Assembly (NCBI GenBank): GCA_029204225.1
Contig: CM055092.1
Location: 66,949,423-67,013,422 of the forward strand
Direction of reading: 5' to 3'
DNA length: 64,000 nucleotides
Source: Diphasiastrum complanatum
Lineage: Eukaryota; Streptophyta; Lycopodiopsida; Lycopodiales; Lycopodiaceae
Below, piece by piece: positions 1-11,077 of the stretch (position 1 is the stretch's first letter; every line of letters starts with the position of its first letter). The translations under genes and the position numbers were made by a program. The notes beneath the pieces are model-generated. The model was not told the DNA's origin. It ran no database searches and was given only the letters and a program-made list of their open reading frames with translations.

Positions 1-1141
1 CTTAAAGATCTAAGAATTTTCGGTTCTCGTTGATCTGAAGCTTATTGATAAAGCATTAGATACAAGAAAAAAGGATGTCCTACTTCTATTAAAGGGATCT
101 TTGTTGGTTATGCTGAAAATAGCAAAGGATATAGAGTCTATAATCCTATCACTAAGAAGATTTTAGTGAGTAGAGATGTTACTTTTGATGAATAAGAAAG
201 CTTCTAATCCATCTTATGTCAAGGATCTTGTAAGGTTTGAGGATGAGCCTACATGTGATCAAGATCTCAAAGATCCATCTCAAGATCCGAGGACTCCAAG
301 GAGATCTACAAGAAGGAAGGCCGAGCCCTCAAGGCTCACCTATGTTGACAAAGGTGAACAAAGGGAAGATCTACATTCACTTACCTCTTAGACTTTTCTA
401 ATTTCTATGTTTGATGAGCCAAGTTGCTTTGAAGAAGCTATGGAGTCACAAGAATGGAGGGATGCCATGCAAAAGGAGTATGATGCTCTTATGGAGAATC
501 CTACATGGAAGCTTGTGGATCTTTCTCAAGGAAGAAAGCCACTTGAGTGCAAATGGATCTATAGATTGAAGTACAATCAAGATGGGAGCATCAACAAACA
601 CAAGTCAAGGCTAGTGGCAAAGGGGTTCTTGCAAACCAAGGGAGTAGATTTTGATGAAACTTTTGCTCATGTTGTTAAGCTAGTTTCCAAAAGGTTGATT
701 ATTTCTCTTGCAACTACTTTCAATTGGCCTCTATTTCAACTTGATGTGACTAATGCTTTTCTCAATGGATATTTGGAAGAGGAGATTTTCATGAGGCAAC
801 CCGAGGGCTTCATCAAAGAAGATCAGAAGGAAAAAGTGTGTTTGTTGCTAAGAAGCCTTTATGGGCTTAAGCAAGCACCTAGAGCTTGGTACTCTAGGTT
901 GAATACCTTCTTAAAGTCTATTAAGTTTGTTGTAAGTGCTTATGATCCTTCTTTGTACTTAATATTTAATGATGATAAAATCATCATTCTCATTTTGTAT
1001 GTTGATGACATTATCCTTAGTGGAAATGATCTTGATGGTATACAAGAAGTGAAAGTAGCATTGTTTAAGGAGTTTAAGATGGTAGATCTTGGTAATCTTC
1101 ATTTCATATTAGGAATAGAAGTTTCAAGAGGTGTTGCCTAG
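1..1141 (+). pseudogene. Ty1/copia pol fragment: integrase C-terminus, linker, reverse transcriptase
   Basis: The first 170 bases encode the end of a copia integrase (a [13 protein letters not shown] stretch and SRDVTFDE). An acidic linker follows, then a reverse transcriptase domain (407-1141) with the family hallmarks WIYRLKYNQDGSI, LVAKGF, QLDVTNAFLNG, YGLKQAPRAWY and the catalytic YVDD. Stops near 200 and 390 break the frame, and the domain stops just after the LGIEV motif, where a different element begins. This is a dead, truncated copy and its 5' part lies outside the window. RT identity is very secure; a working gene is excluded by the stops and the missing RNase H. Confidence 0.9.
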
Positions 1142-1179
1142 AGAATCACTATTCAGATATCAGTAGTGATAACCTCAGA

Positions 1180-1191
1180 GCTCTGATACCA
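1180..1191 (-). other. Retrotransposon primer-binding site (tRNA-Met type)
   Basis: Read on the minus strand these bases are TGGTATCAGAGC, the usual copia primer site complementary to initiator tRNA-Met. They abut the TG start of the LTR at 1192. Only about 50 bases of leader (1142-1179) survive on the low-coordinate side before an unrelated plus-strand copia fragment. Confidence 0.75.
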
Positions 1192-2251
1192 TGTCACGAA
1201 TCTTTCATGAACTGATCGTTTTTGTGAACTGATTTCTTTCGCGAATCTGTCATGAATTTGTTGTTTTCACGAACTAATTGATTTTGCAAATCTGTCACAA
1301 ACTCTGATTGTTTTCATGAACTCATTGTTTTCACGAATCTGTTACGAATAGATTCTCTTTGAGTTCGCTTATTTTTCTTTTGCGGAAGCTTTCAAGATCC
1401 TAGGCATGCAACGACATATCACAGAACATAAATTATTCTAGCAATCAAGACAACAAAAAACAAGAAGATGGAGAAGAAAGCATTTGCATCATCAGTTTTG
1501 AGATTGGAGCAAGATGATCAGTGTCTCGTTCATTGGCAGCCTGACACTCAACTCAATTGTTGTATTCTGCTCGTTGGCAGACTTTCATGCACAACTATTT
1601 TCATCTTTTTTCTGATTCTATTCTGTTCTTCTTCTACACTAATTTGTGTTGATTCAAATTGTGTATATATCTCCACTATGTGGAGTTTACAAGACAACTA
1701 AACAGAAAATTACAAGACAAGTAAACTTTAATCAACTAGTTAGTTATTCTCTATTATGGCTAATTGTTTCAGCTGAGCATGGAGTTCAATACGCCACGCT
1801 CGTCGAGCTGCCAGGTGGCAGCTCGAATTGTTTTTGTTCGTGCCGTCTCATTTCGTTTCATGCTTTATGGTTTCTGAGGTATGTTTGCCATTCACTTCGC
1901 GTCGTGACAAAGTTGCAAGAGCTCACAATTTCTGATACTTCGACTATTCAGAGTCGAGCGTGTCACTGTCGATAGCCAATGGAGTCAGGATAGTTGTTTA
2001 CTGGTCCTTGATGATAGTCGGTTGAGTCAATAAGTCGGACTCCCTGACAAGTCGTCCAAGTCGGGTTTTTTCGATAAGTCGGCCAACTTCGACAAGTCGG
2101 GTGACTTCAACAAGTCAGATTGCCATTCTCTTGTCCATCTTCAGTAATAGAATATTTTTGCAAACTGTAAGACAATGAGTGTAAAACTGTAGCAATATGA
2201 ATGAAACTAGATTAACATGGGATTTAGGAGAGTAGAGGAATGAATCCAACA
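1192..2251 (-). mobile_element. LTR of a minus-strand copia element
   Basis: The repeat is bounded by TG at 1192 (next to a primer site) and CA at 2251 (next to a C-rich stretch that reads as a polypurine tract on the minus strand). It contains degenerate tandem words around CACGAA/CATGAA at 1196-1360 and AAGTCGG-type words at 2030-2125. Internal retroelement sequence therefore lies on both sides of one LTR. Boundaries come from terminal dinucleotides and flanking motifs; no second intact copy exists in the window for a base-by-base check. Confidence 0.6.
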
Positions 2252-2299
2252 CCCCCCTCCCCAAATCTGAATCTGTGTATGCCTTGATCTTTAGACTAA

Positions 2300-3840
2300 G
2301 CAATGCACAAAATCTGTTGTGTTCTCTTGGTAAATACATTTGCAATCATGTTTTACGTCCCCAATAGTACATTAAGCTTATCTCTTTTTCGAGAATCTTA
2401 TTCCTTACATAGTGATATCGAATCTCAATGTGCTTACTCCTAGAGTTAAATCTAGGGTTGGTCGATAAGGCAATGGCACTCTGATTATCACAAAACATTA
2501 TTGTAGGAGTGTACTGATTTAGACTAATATCTGACAATAATTTTCTCAACCAAGTTGCTTCTTTAATAGCTTGAGAAGCAGCAATGTACTCTGCTTCTAT
2601 AGAGGAAAGAGAAATAGAGGTTTTCTTACTACTGTTTCAGAAGATGGGACCACCATTGAAGAAAAATGTAAATCTAGATGTGAATTCAGGAGTATCTACA
2701 TCTCCCTAATTTACATATGAATATCCACTTAGCTGATGAAGATCGTCACTGTCAACTTCTTTCTAGCAGATACAAAAGTCCGTTGTAGCTCAAGTGTATC
2801 TCATGACTTTGATAAGAGCCTTCCAATGTATGATGCCAAGATTAGCCATGAATTGGCTTAATGAGCTAACTACAAAAGCGATGTTAGGTCTTGTACAGAT
2901 TGCATACCTGAGAGAGCCTAGTATTGATTGATACATGTACTCTCTCATTTGCTCCTTTTTCTGCTTTATCTGAGGACATTGGTCCTTTGATAGTCGTAGG
3001 CCTAGAGCCATTGGTGAGTGAGATTCTTTGCAATTAATCAAATTATATCTGATAAGGACATATGAAGATACCTCTATTGAGTAATGTAGATCGATGGATT
3101 TGTATTCCAAGACAATAGTGAGCCTCACCCAGATCGCAGTCATGTCGAATTTGGAGGACAACATCTGTGAGCATCCTTCAGCTGATCGGTACTGTTGTTG
3201 AAAAACATTGTATTGTCGATATTCAAAGTTATAATAATGAAAAAAGTGTTGCACTAACTTGAAATAAACGTTAGAATCGGCAGTGTTTGGTTTAAAGCCA
3301 TGTTGAATGAGGAATGTGTTGGTCCTCTGAAACCAAACTCTTGTTGATTGTTTTAAGCCATGAAGTTCCTTGTGGAGTTTACAGACATGATTCTTCATAT
3401 CTTGGAGAACTTATCCCTCAAGTTGTATCATGTAAATGTCTTCTTCTATAACTCCATTCAGATAAGTTGTCTGTACATCGAGTTGATGTACTTCGAGGTC
3501 GGCCACAACATCAAATGATAAGAGGAATCGGATCGATCAATGCTTGACTACTCTGGACTGAAAGTCTCATTGTAGTCGTTGTTTGGGATTTGAGAAAATT
3601 CTCTGGCTACTAGTCGGGCCTTCCTTCGATCAATACTCCCATCAGCTTTATACTTGATCTTGAAGACCCATTTGCAATCGATAAGATTGCTATCGACAGG
3701 TAGTTTGACCAATGACCATATTTGGTTCTTGATCAGAGAGGTGGGACCGCTACCAATTTTGATGGGGGATACTATTGGAGGGTTTGCGGATATCGAGGCA
3801 ACCGTAACCATAGTTAATAAGTGAGAGGGATTTGGCACCC
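2300..3840 (-). pseudogene. Degenerate copia pol fragment (RT and RNase H), copy I
   Basis: On the minus strand, 3548-3838 encodes the RT start (CKWVFKIKYKADGSI, ARLVA). Positions 2790-3398 encode the RT middle and connection (LHGLKQSTRVWFQ, SILGSLRYA, RPNIAFVVSSLSQFM). Positions 2346-2549 encode the RNase H tail (CDNQSAIALSTNP, SRSKHIEIRYHYVR). Frames shift between pieces and stops are frequent. It is joined to the LTR at 1192-2251 through a polypurine tract, so this is the 3' half of one old minus-strand element. Confidence 0.8.
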
Positions 3841-3889
3841 TATGTGTGTAAGTCCACCAACCCGGTAATTACATAGATAATTGATTAGC

Positions 3890-5310
3890 TAAAAGTTAAT
3901 AATCGTTGGTCTGATTTGAGGGAACTTCATATGCAAGACCAATTTTCTGAGCCAGATAATCTCTTTGTGGCTGTAACATATTTGGACTCTGAGGAAGACA
4001 AAGAAATACACTTCTGCTTTCAACTATTCCATGAGATGGGTCCTCTTGCTAAAAGGCATAGATAACAAGAAGTGGATTTTTGAGTGTCCACATCTCCAGC
4101 CTAGTCAGAGTAAAAATAAGCATTTGTGATTAGAACATCCTCTGTATCTCCATTATATCACTGAGCATAGTGCTTTGTGGCTTGAATGTACCTTAATACT
4201 CTCATAGAGCTTTCCAGTGAGGTAAGCCGGGATTCACCGAGATTCGACATATATTGTGAGAATGTGCTAACTACAAAGACAAGATCGGGTCGTTTGTAGA
4301 CTATGGCATACATGATCAATCCGACTATTGATAGGGGTATTTGCACATCTCCTTCTTCTCCACTTTAGTCTTTGGGCACATGTCCTTCGATAGTTTGAAT
4401 CCTCGATCCATGGGCGAGTCTATTGACTTGTAGTCTTCCATGCCATATCTGTGGAATACATTGGCTAGATACTATTCTTGGCTTATCGTGATCCTTTTGT
4501 TTGCTCTATCTCTAGTTATCTCAATATCGAGAAGGTAGTGCACTGGACCTGTTCGAATTCCTTCGATAATATAGACTTTGTCTCTTGCAGTAACCGATTC
4601 GAATTGCTGATGATTAGAGAGTCATGGACATATAGAGCTATTATAACATAGCTTGAGATAGACATTAGAGTTGGCAGAATTTGAAGTAAAGTCTGTTGCA
4701 ACAAGAATTGATTGATTCTATTGAACCAGGCCCTTGGAGCTTGCTTCAGCCCATAGAGAGCATTCTGCAACTTGCATACCTTGTGTTCTTGGCCTTGAAG
4801 GACGTAACCTTCGGGTTGATAGATATAGATTCTTCTTGTATATAGAAATGTTGTCTGAACATCCATTTGGTGAACCCCCAAATCTTTAGTAACTGCAATA
4901 GCAAGTAATGTTCGAATCGACTGAAGTCTTACTACTTGACAGAAGGTCTCAGTGTAGTCAATCTTGTAAACTTTTTCATATCCTTTGATGACTAGTCGAA
5001 CTTTCCATTTGTTTGTCGAACAATCTGGATTGAGCTTCAACTTGAATATCCACTTAGTGTCTATAATCTTTGCATCAGGAGGAGGCTCGACAAGACACTA
5101 GATCTTGTTCTTCATTAGTGAATTATACTCAGCATTCATGGTTGTGCGCCAGTTGTCTACATTCAAACTTGATAGTGTTGTTACTACTGAGGCAGGTTCA
5201 TCATGATTGATGAATGCCTTAGGGACACAACGATAAGTGTCATGTGCCAAATCCCAAGCAAATAGCAATAACAATGAAGTAAAGCTAGAAGCAAGAAAAG
5301 TACAAGACAC
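3890..5310 (-). pseudogene. Degenerate copia pol fragment (RT and RNase H), copy II
   Basis: A second minus-strand copy sits head-to-tail behind copy I and differs clearly from it. It has RT at 4516-5040 (VRLVIKGYEKVYKIDYTETF, YGLKQAPRAWFNR, and a changed YVHDS in place of YVDD), connection domain at 4158-4346 (RPDLVFVVSTFSQYMSNLG) and an RNase H piece near 3950-4150 (AGDVDTQKS). The RT start with its WRTTMNAEYNSLMKN segment is at 5098-5190. The altered catalytic motif and stops make it inactive. Confidence 0.8.
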
Positions 5311-5311
5311 T

Positions 5312-5777
5312 CATGATAGCATATCAATAGAAAGCTAAAAACACGGAGATCTCAATGGAATCACATTATCAATGAAAAAAAATAGTACAAAGCAATGTAG
5401 ATGGAGCATTGATTCATGTGGATAGGGCACATGAGACCTAGAAATGGAGATCCCTATGGCTTGCATTCACAAGGAAGCTAGAAGCTCTCACTTGCAAATG
5501 AGCCAAAAGATTCACAAAATGATGTCTCTTGCCTAGTTATAGACAATGCTCTTACTTAACTTAACTTAACTATCTTGAGGGATAGTTAGCCCTTGTTAAG
5601 TATTATTCAAACTGCATTGGGCCCTTGTTGGCCTATTATCCTTATTAATTACTTTGGAAGGCCTAAAGAGAGAACCGCCTTGTTCTTAAGGCTAATAGCT
5701 CCTTTTGGGCCTACAAACTTACAATGGATATTCCAATGCGTTGAAAAGCACTGATGTACTAAAAGTACATGACACTC
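5312..5777 (-). mobile_element. LTR family X, minus-strand copy
   Basis: On the minus strand it starts TGTCATGTACTTTTAG right after a polypurine stretch (AAGTAAGGGGAG, 5778-5790) and runs to about 5312. Its first ~365 bases are matched in inverted orientation at 8276-8637, which fixes the TG terminus. The far end is an estimate. Confidence 0.6.
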
Positions 5778-6078
5778 CCCTTACTTAAACATTTTTGTCC
5801 TCAAAACCGAAGATGCTTGTCTGATCAGCTTGATCACCTTGGTTAAGTAGTCATGACTAAGGGTGTGTCATTCAAAATAATAATAATTTATTGCCTCGTT
5901 ATAGATCCAAAGCTGTCGAATTGAATCCATTTTGCTAGCTTCAGACTGTATTCCTTGTTCCCATGGAGGAAAAATTGATGGTCGAAAGAGTTTGATGAGA
6001 CACCATATTGCTTATTGTAACCCAAATCGCAATATCTCCTTTTGTCTACTTCTTCGGCATCATGACAAATTGGATGAT
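5778..6078 (-). mobile_element. 3' internal end of a retroelement
   Basis: Next to the LTR the minus strand has a polypurine tract and, just before it, a short open stretch ending FGFEDKNV then stop. That resembles the extreme C-terminus of some plant gypsy pol proteins. This suggests, but does not prove, that LTR family X belongs to a gypsy element. The rest of the interval up to the ORF at 6079 shows no recognisable domain. Confidence 0.4.
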
Positions 6079-6960
6079 CTATCCAATTTCTTTAGGATCA
6101 TATTTTGGCATTGCATCCGACTGTGCTGGGCTGAATATTTTGTCATGTTGTTTGGTAGTCACTTTGTTGTTCAATCCAAATGCTTCAATGATAATCACAA
6201 GCCTTGCATCTGAATTGTGAAGATCCTGCATGAAGGAATTATTGGCATGATCAATCTTCAATATAGTAACCACTATGTTTTGATTGATCTCTGGAAATGA
6301 CAATCGATATTCTGAATGGACATTCATTTCCAAGAATATTGAATGAATGAGATGCTTGCAAAGAGTAATATCTCTTTCACTCAAAGCCTTTGTGAAAAAT
6401 CTTTCGTAGATTAGATCATCATGCTCAAAAATATTGATATTTTGAATATTTTGAACCACAAACTGGAAACTGTGATATAATGGACATTTGATTATTTGTC
6501 CCATCTCATAGCTAGGACAATTTCCAGCTTGTATAATACAAATTTCATCACATTGTGTTGTGCACTCTATATTAAATGTGAAACATTCATATAGATCAGT
6601 TGTATCCTTGTCTGTTAATCCCATTTCACAAGATATTTCAGACAACTTTTCTGGTTGAATGTGATGTGATAATTCTGGTGATTTCAAGGAAGATAGGGTC
6701 CTTGGGTGATTTGCCTCTTTGACAACTTCTTTACCTGAATTGGCCCTTGTACTGCTCAATTGAAGATCGATATTGAAAACAAAAATATTGTTCTCATAAT
6801 CCTCTGCATCATGTTTGTTGTCCTCAGCTGATTTTTGATGTCCTTGCATTGACATTGTATTTGCAATTGGAATTTTCTGGGTTGATTCAAATTGGGAATT
6901 ACATTTATGTTGTCGATCTTGTGTACATTCTATAGCACTGCATAAATGTTGATTGTCCAT
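6079..6960 (-). CDS. Unidentified 293-residue ORF inside a retroelement block
   Basis: This uninterrupted minus-strand ORF starts at ATG 6958-6960. The frame stays open upstream into the (GA)n tract, where it would code for Ser-Leu repeats. The product is hydrophilic, rich in Cys, His, Asn and acidic residues, with no signal peptide or membrane segment, and I recognise no domain. Between it and the LTR at 5777 lies a possible pol C-terminus, so it may be an extra ORF carried by the element or a captured host fragment. An intact frame of this length among otherwise broken neighbours is unusual, but expression cannot be judged from sequence. Confidence 0.4.
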   Translation of the reverse strand: MDNQHLCSAIECTQDRQHKCNSQFESTQKIPIANTMSMQGHQKSAEDNKHDAEDYENNIFVFNIDLQLSSTRANSGKEVVKEANHPRTLSSLKSPELSHHIQPEKLSEISCEMGLTDKDTTDLYECFTFNIECTTQCDEICIIQAGNCPSYEMGQIIKCPLYHSFQFVVQNIQNINIFEHDDLIYERFFTKALSERDITLCKHLIHSIFLEMNVHSEYRLSFPEINQNIVVTILKIDHANNSFMQDLHNSDARLVIIIEAFGLNNKVTTKQHDKIFSPAQSDAMPKYDPKEIG

Positions 6961-7004
6961 TTTCCGTGAATTCAATGGGGAATCAAGAGTTGTTGATGAA
7001 GTTG

Positions 7005-7180
<176 letters not shown>

Positions 7181-7229
7181 TTTTTTCTTAATAAAACTTC
7201 AAAATGAAAAATGTGAAAAAAAGATTGTG

Positions 7230-8275
7230 GTAGGCCAAGAGCTAGCTCCTTTGATGCCATGGATTCCATTGCTTGAAGATAAGATGGCCTAATCTTTTGT
7301 GCCAAAGCTCCACTTGAGTCAACTCCTCTCTAACCATATTCACACTTTCAATGGCCACATTAGCATCCAACTTAAAAAGCCTTCCTTGCTTAATGCCACT
7401 AGCTATGCACTTATCACTTTTCAAGATGGAACACACTCCATTCTTGAAATGTATATCTAGTCCATTGTCCATTAGTTGACCAACACTAAGCAAGTTTTTT
7501 GTAATTGATGGAACATACAAAACATTATCAAGATCTATCCTCTTAGATGATCCTAAGCATAATGGAATAGATCCTATGCCATCTATCTTACATTCTTGAT
7601 CACTAGCAGTGTAGATTGACTTCTTAGAATCATTAGAAGAAAGTAGAGTAGAAAATTAATGCTTGTTGAATGACATGTGGGAGCTAGCCCCACTATCAAT
7701 CCACCATGTCTCTTGGCTTGATCTTGGTGTAGATGCTACCATCAAGGATGTATTGAAGCCATCCTCTTCCTCCTCCCCTTGTGCAAGGTTGCCTTTCACT
7801 CCCTTGTGCATTCTTCTCCTATAACATTCGGAAGCAAAGTGTCCTTTCTTTTCACAAAAGAAACACTTAAGCTTGGCTTTGTTCTTTTGCTTCCCTTTGG
7901 AGGTAGATCCTCCATCCTTTGCCTCGGGCCCCTTGCCTTGGAACTTCTTGAATGGATGGGTCTTCTTCTTGCCTTTTGATGTGAAGTTTGCTTTCTTATC
8001 ACCATAATGTAGTGACAAAGACCCCATTCTTGTTTTGAGGTGTAGAATCTTACTCTCCTCGGCCACAAGAACATTATGCAACTTATCAATTGATGGAAGT
8101 TGGTCTTGAATAGCAAAAGATTGAACTAGATTAGAGAACTCATCACCTAATCCATTCAAAATACATTGTCTTGCATCTTCTCTCCTGTAGATCCCAATTC
8201 TTTGTTCAAAGATTTTACCCTTAGGACATACTCTTGTCCATTTTCTCCTCTTCCCCTCATGCTTTGCAAGATTAA
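7230..8275 (-). pseudogene. copia gag-protease-preintegrase fragment
   Basis: The minus strand encodes the second half of a copia gag with a CCHC zinc knuckle (CFFCEKKGHFASEC). The protease active site follows (WWIDSGASSHMSF), then a stop near 7654, then the GAG-preintegrase region (YVPSITKNLLSVGQL, LWHKRLGHL) ending abruptly near 7242. The N-terminal half of gag is missing because the plus-strand LTR of family X begins at 8276. Broken and truncated at both ends. Confidence 0.9.
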
Positions 8276-8637
8276 GTGTCATGTACTTTTAGTACATCAG
8301 TGCTTTTCAAGGCAATATAATATCCATTGTAAGCTTTGTAGGCCCAAAAGGAGCTATTAGCCTTAAGAACAAGGCGGTTTCCTCTTTAGGCCCTCCAAAG
8401 TAATTAATAAGGATAATATGCCAACAAGGGCCCAATGTAGCCTAAATAGTACTTAACAAGGGCTAACTATCCCTCAAGATAGTTAAGTTTAGTTAAGTGA
8501 GAGATAACTAGGCAAGAGACATCAATTTGTGAATCTTTTGGCTCATTTGCAAGTGAGAGCTTCTAGCTTCCTTGTGAATACAAGCCATAGGGATCTCCGT
8601 TGCTAGGTCTCATGTGCCCTATTCACATAAATCACTG
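8276..8637 (+). mobile_element. LTR family X, plus-strand copy (truncated)
   Basis: It starts TGTCATGTACTTTTAG and aligns in inverted orientation with 5777 down to about 5410, with scattered substitutions and small indels. It stops matching at about 8637, where a 138-bp near-palindrome begins. It sits inside a copia gag, so it or its parent inserted there. Confidence 0.65.
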
Positions 8638-8638
8638 T

Positions 8639-8776
8639 GTCTCACAATTATGGATCAACTAGTGAGAGCCCAATAGGTATACGTATACGTCATAATGCAC
8701 TACTAGTGGTGCATGGGCCTTGGAGGGTATAAGTATACCTATTGAGCTCTCACTAGTTGATCCATGATTGTGAGAC
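8639..8776. repeat. 138-bp near-perfect palindrome (MITE-like hairpin)
   Basis: The left arm, GTCTCACAATTATGGATCAA continuing to GGTATAC, is mirrored by a right arm beginning GTATACCTATTGAG and ending TTGATCCATGATTGTGAGAC. The centre holds a smaller palindrome, GCACTACTAGTGGTGC. One mismatch in the outer 20 bases and few elsewhere were seen by eye. It could be a foldback MITE or two LTR ends joined in inverted orientation; no clear target duplication is visible. Confidence 0.75.
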
Positions 8777-9252
8777 TGGTAGTCGTATGCTGTTGGTGTG
8801 AATCCTCATTCCTCTTTGTGATTGATCCATAACTTGGGGGCTAGATCCGTTCGATCTAGGTTTGGTTGGGTTGGTTTGTCCACCATCTATTTCCCTTGTG
8901 TTGCTTGTGATTGGCATGCTTAGAATAGAATTCTTGGTGTAGGACCTTATAAGTAGTTTGAACAGTGACGTAGTCTGTATTGGATAAAGGAAGGGCTTCC
9001 TTTTGAGTGGTAACAGTCGACAGACGTCGAGGGTGTCGAATGAGTCGAGTTGACTGTTTGTCATTGAGTCGATGTTGATGGACTCGAAGTCAGGTATGTC
9101 AAGTTGATCCTGCTTTGTTTCAAAGTTAATGTATATACAGATTGTGACTTATGCGAGGGCTACAACCTGTTATAAAGAGTAGATATTTACATTATATAGG
9201 AGTACTTAGAAGATGAATTCAGGTGAGTAGGAGTAAAGATTAAACTCCAACA
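8777..9252 (-). mobile_element. Probable LTR of a minus-strand copia element
   Basis: The right end reads on the minus strand as a polypurine tract (AAGGGGAAG) followed by TGTTGGAGTTTAATC, a usual copia 3' LTR junction. The interval also has clustered GTCGA/AGTCG words at 9015-9100. The left boundary is taken from the palindrome edge and may be wrong. No coding content. Confidence 0.4.
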
Positions 9253-9468
9253 CTTCCCCTTGAGCATCCTGAAAGACTCAGCCGAAGTTGACTTCGAAGA
9301 CATCGAAGTGTCTGAAGCCCGACTTTATCGACTTCACCACGTGTATAATCAAATGTTAACCTTTGAAGTGTTCGACATCGAAGTCATCAACTTCCTCCTG
9401 TGTATACTCATCTGATATATACAACATCGACTTACCCAACATCGAAGTCATTGACTACTTCAACTTCT

Positions 9469-9469
<1 letters not shown>

Positions 9470-9547
<78 letters not shown>
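9470..9547. repeat. (TA)n microsatellite inside LTR A
   Basis: About 39 TA units. The matching place in LTR B (28149-28171) has about 11 units. Confidence 0.97.
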
Positions 9548-9551
<4 letters not shown>

Positions 9552-10101
9552 CCGACTTCCATCAACTTCTACTTCTCATGTGTATACCCATCAACCGAAT
9601 TTGTCGACTTAATCGAAATTGCCATCAACCGACCTTTGTCGATTCTTTCCATTAGGGAAAAATCGATCCAAATAAACTGCCAGAAGTCTTTATGGCAGTT
9701 CACCTACTATTGTACATACAAATATTGCTCTAAGGCGGTTGTAATAAATGCTAAATAGATATTTAGCAAACAAATATTTTACAAGTAGATATTTTATAAT
9801 CAGTTATAACAGACTGATCAATAGTTGACTAATAACGAATTGTTCTTCTTTCATGGCACTACTGTAGCCAAGCGTTATCATGCTCAAGTCACTTACACAA
9901 ATCGACTAGATTCGAATCGCCATCTTAAAATAGAGTAATTTAAACTCATAGTTAAATTTACCTTAGTAAGGCATAAAGTACATACGTGTAGCTCATATAT
10001 TGGTTCAAGCTATTCAAATGGAGTGACGCACCTGTAATCTCCAAAGGTGTGTTTGTCCACTCCGTAGGAGATATATGGAAGACACGATTCATTCTCACAC
10101 C

Positions 10102-10201
<100 letters not shown>

Positions 10202-11007
10202 AAGAAGTGAATAGAGTAACGAAGAGAGTAACGAAGAGAGTGATCTTGACTCTACTAGCAATCTCTTCAACATTTCTTAAATGACTCTCTAGTCAGACAG
10301 TTGCAATAGTTCATTACAAACGCTTGTTGTGTTTCCGTAAAGTTATTTTAAAGAACTGTCTTTAAACTATCTTATTCGTATGCTCGAATACTTTATTTTC
10401 GGCACTCGAATAACGTAACTCTTTGGTACAGTCTTCCACAGTCATTGACAAAATAGTATGTGTACATTTGAGATGGTAGTCCCTGCTTGAGGATTTGAGT
10501 CATAGATCTATATTCCTGTTGGAAACGAAGATATAAGTTTCTAACATATTCGTGGGCTATTTGAGTCCTTTAACCTTGAATGGATTTTAGTTGTTGAGGA
10601 CTATTGTCTAGAACCTAACAATTCAAAAATAAGATTAATTATTTGTCTGTTCGTACACGAATGCATCGAACATCTCTCGAATCCTTGTTGACAACGTAAT
10701 TAGCCAGAGTATAGCACATTTGTGCTACTCTGATAACATCTCATTTGTATAACGCTTTTCATTCAATTCAATAGAGGAAGGTTGTTGTTCTAGGAATTAT
10801 TATCACTACACACACACTATAAAGTAATACGGGTTACTTGTAAAATGTCTGTTTGACAACCAGAATAACACCCGACACCACTACATTCAAATAAGTCAGA
10901 ACTGTATCAATTAATCAGCTTTTAGTTGCTATCCTCTTGGGGTTCAACATTAAATACTACACAATTCTATCATTTCTTTGTTGGTATATCACAACATATG
11001 CCAATTT

Positions 11008-11025
11008 TGGTGCCGTTGCCAGGGA
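11008..11025 (+). other. Primer-binding site of gypsy copy A (tRNA-Asp type)
   Basis: TGGTGCCGTTGCCAGGGA closely matches the TGGCGCCGTTGCCGGGGA primer site typical of plant Tat/Athila gypsy elements, with two substitutions. It lies a few bases after the LTR end. Confidence 0.75.
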
Positions 11026-11077
11026 TAGCCAAATAAAATTGATACAAAACTGACAAATCCACTACCATTTTTATTGT

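Noticed and set aside
9890-9945. tRNA-like TTCGAATC word near 9,910
   Set aside because: No cloverleaf arms could be drawn around it; it is inside a gypsy LTR.
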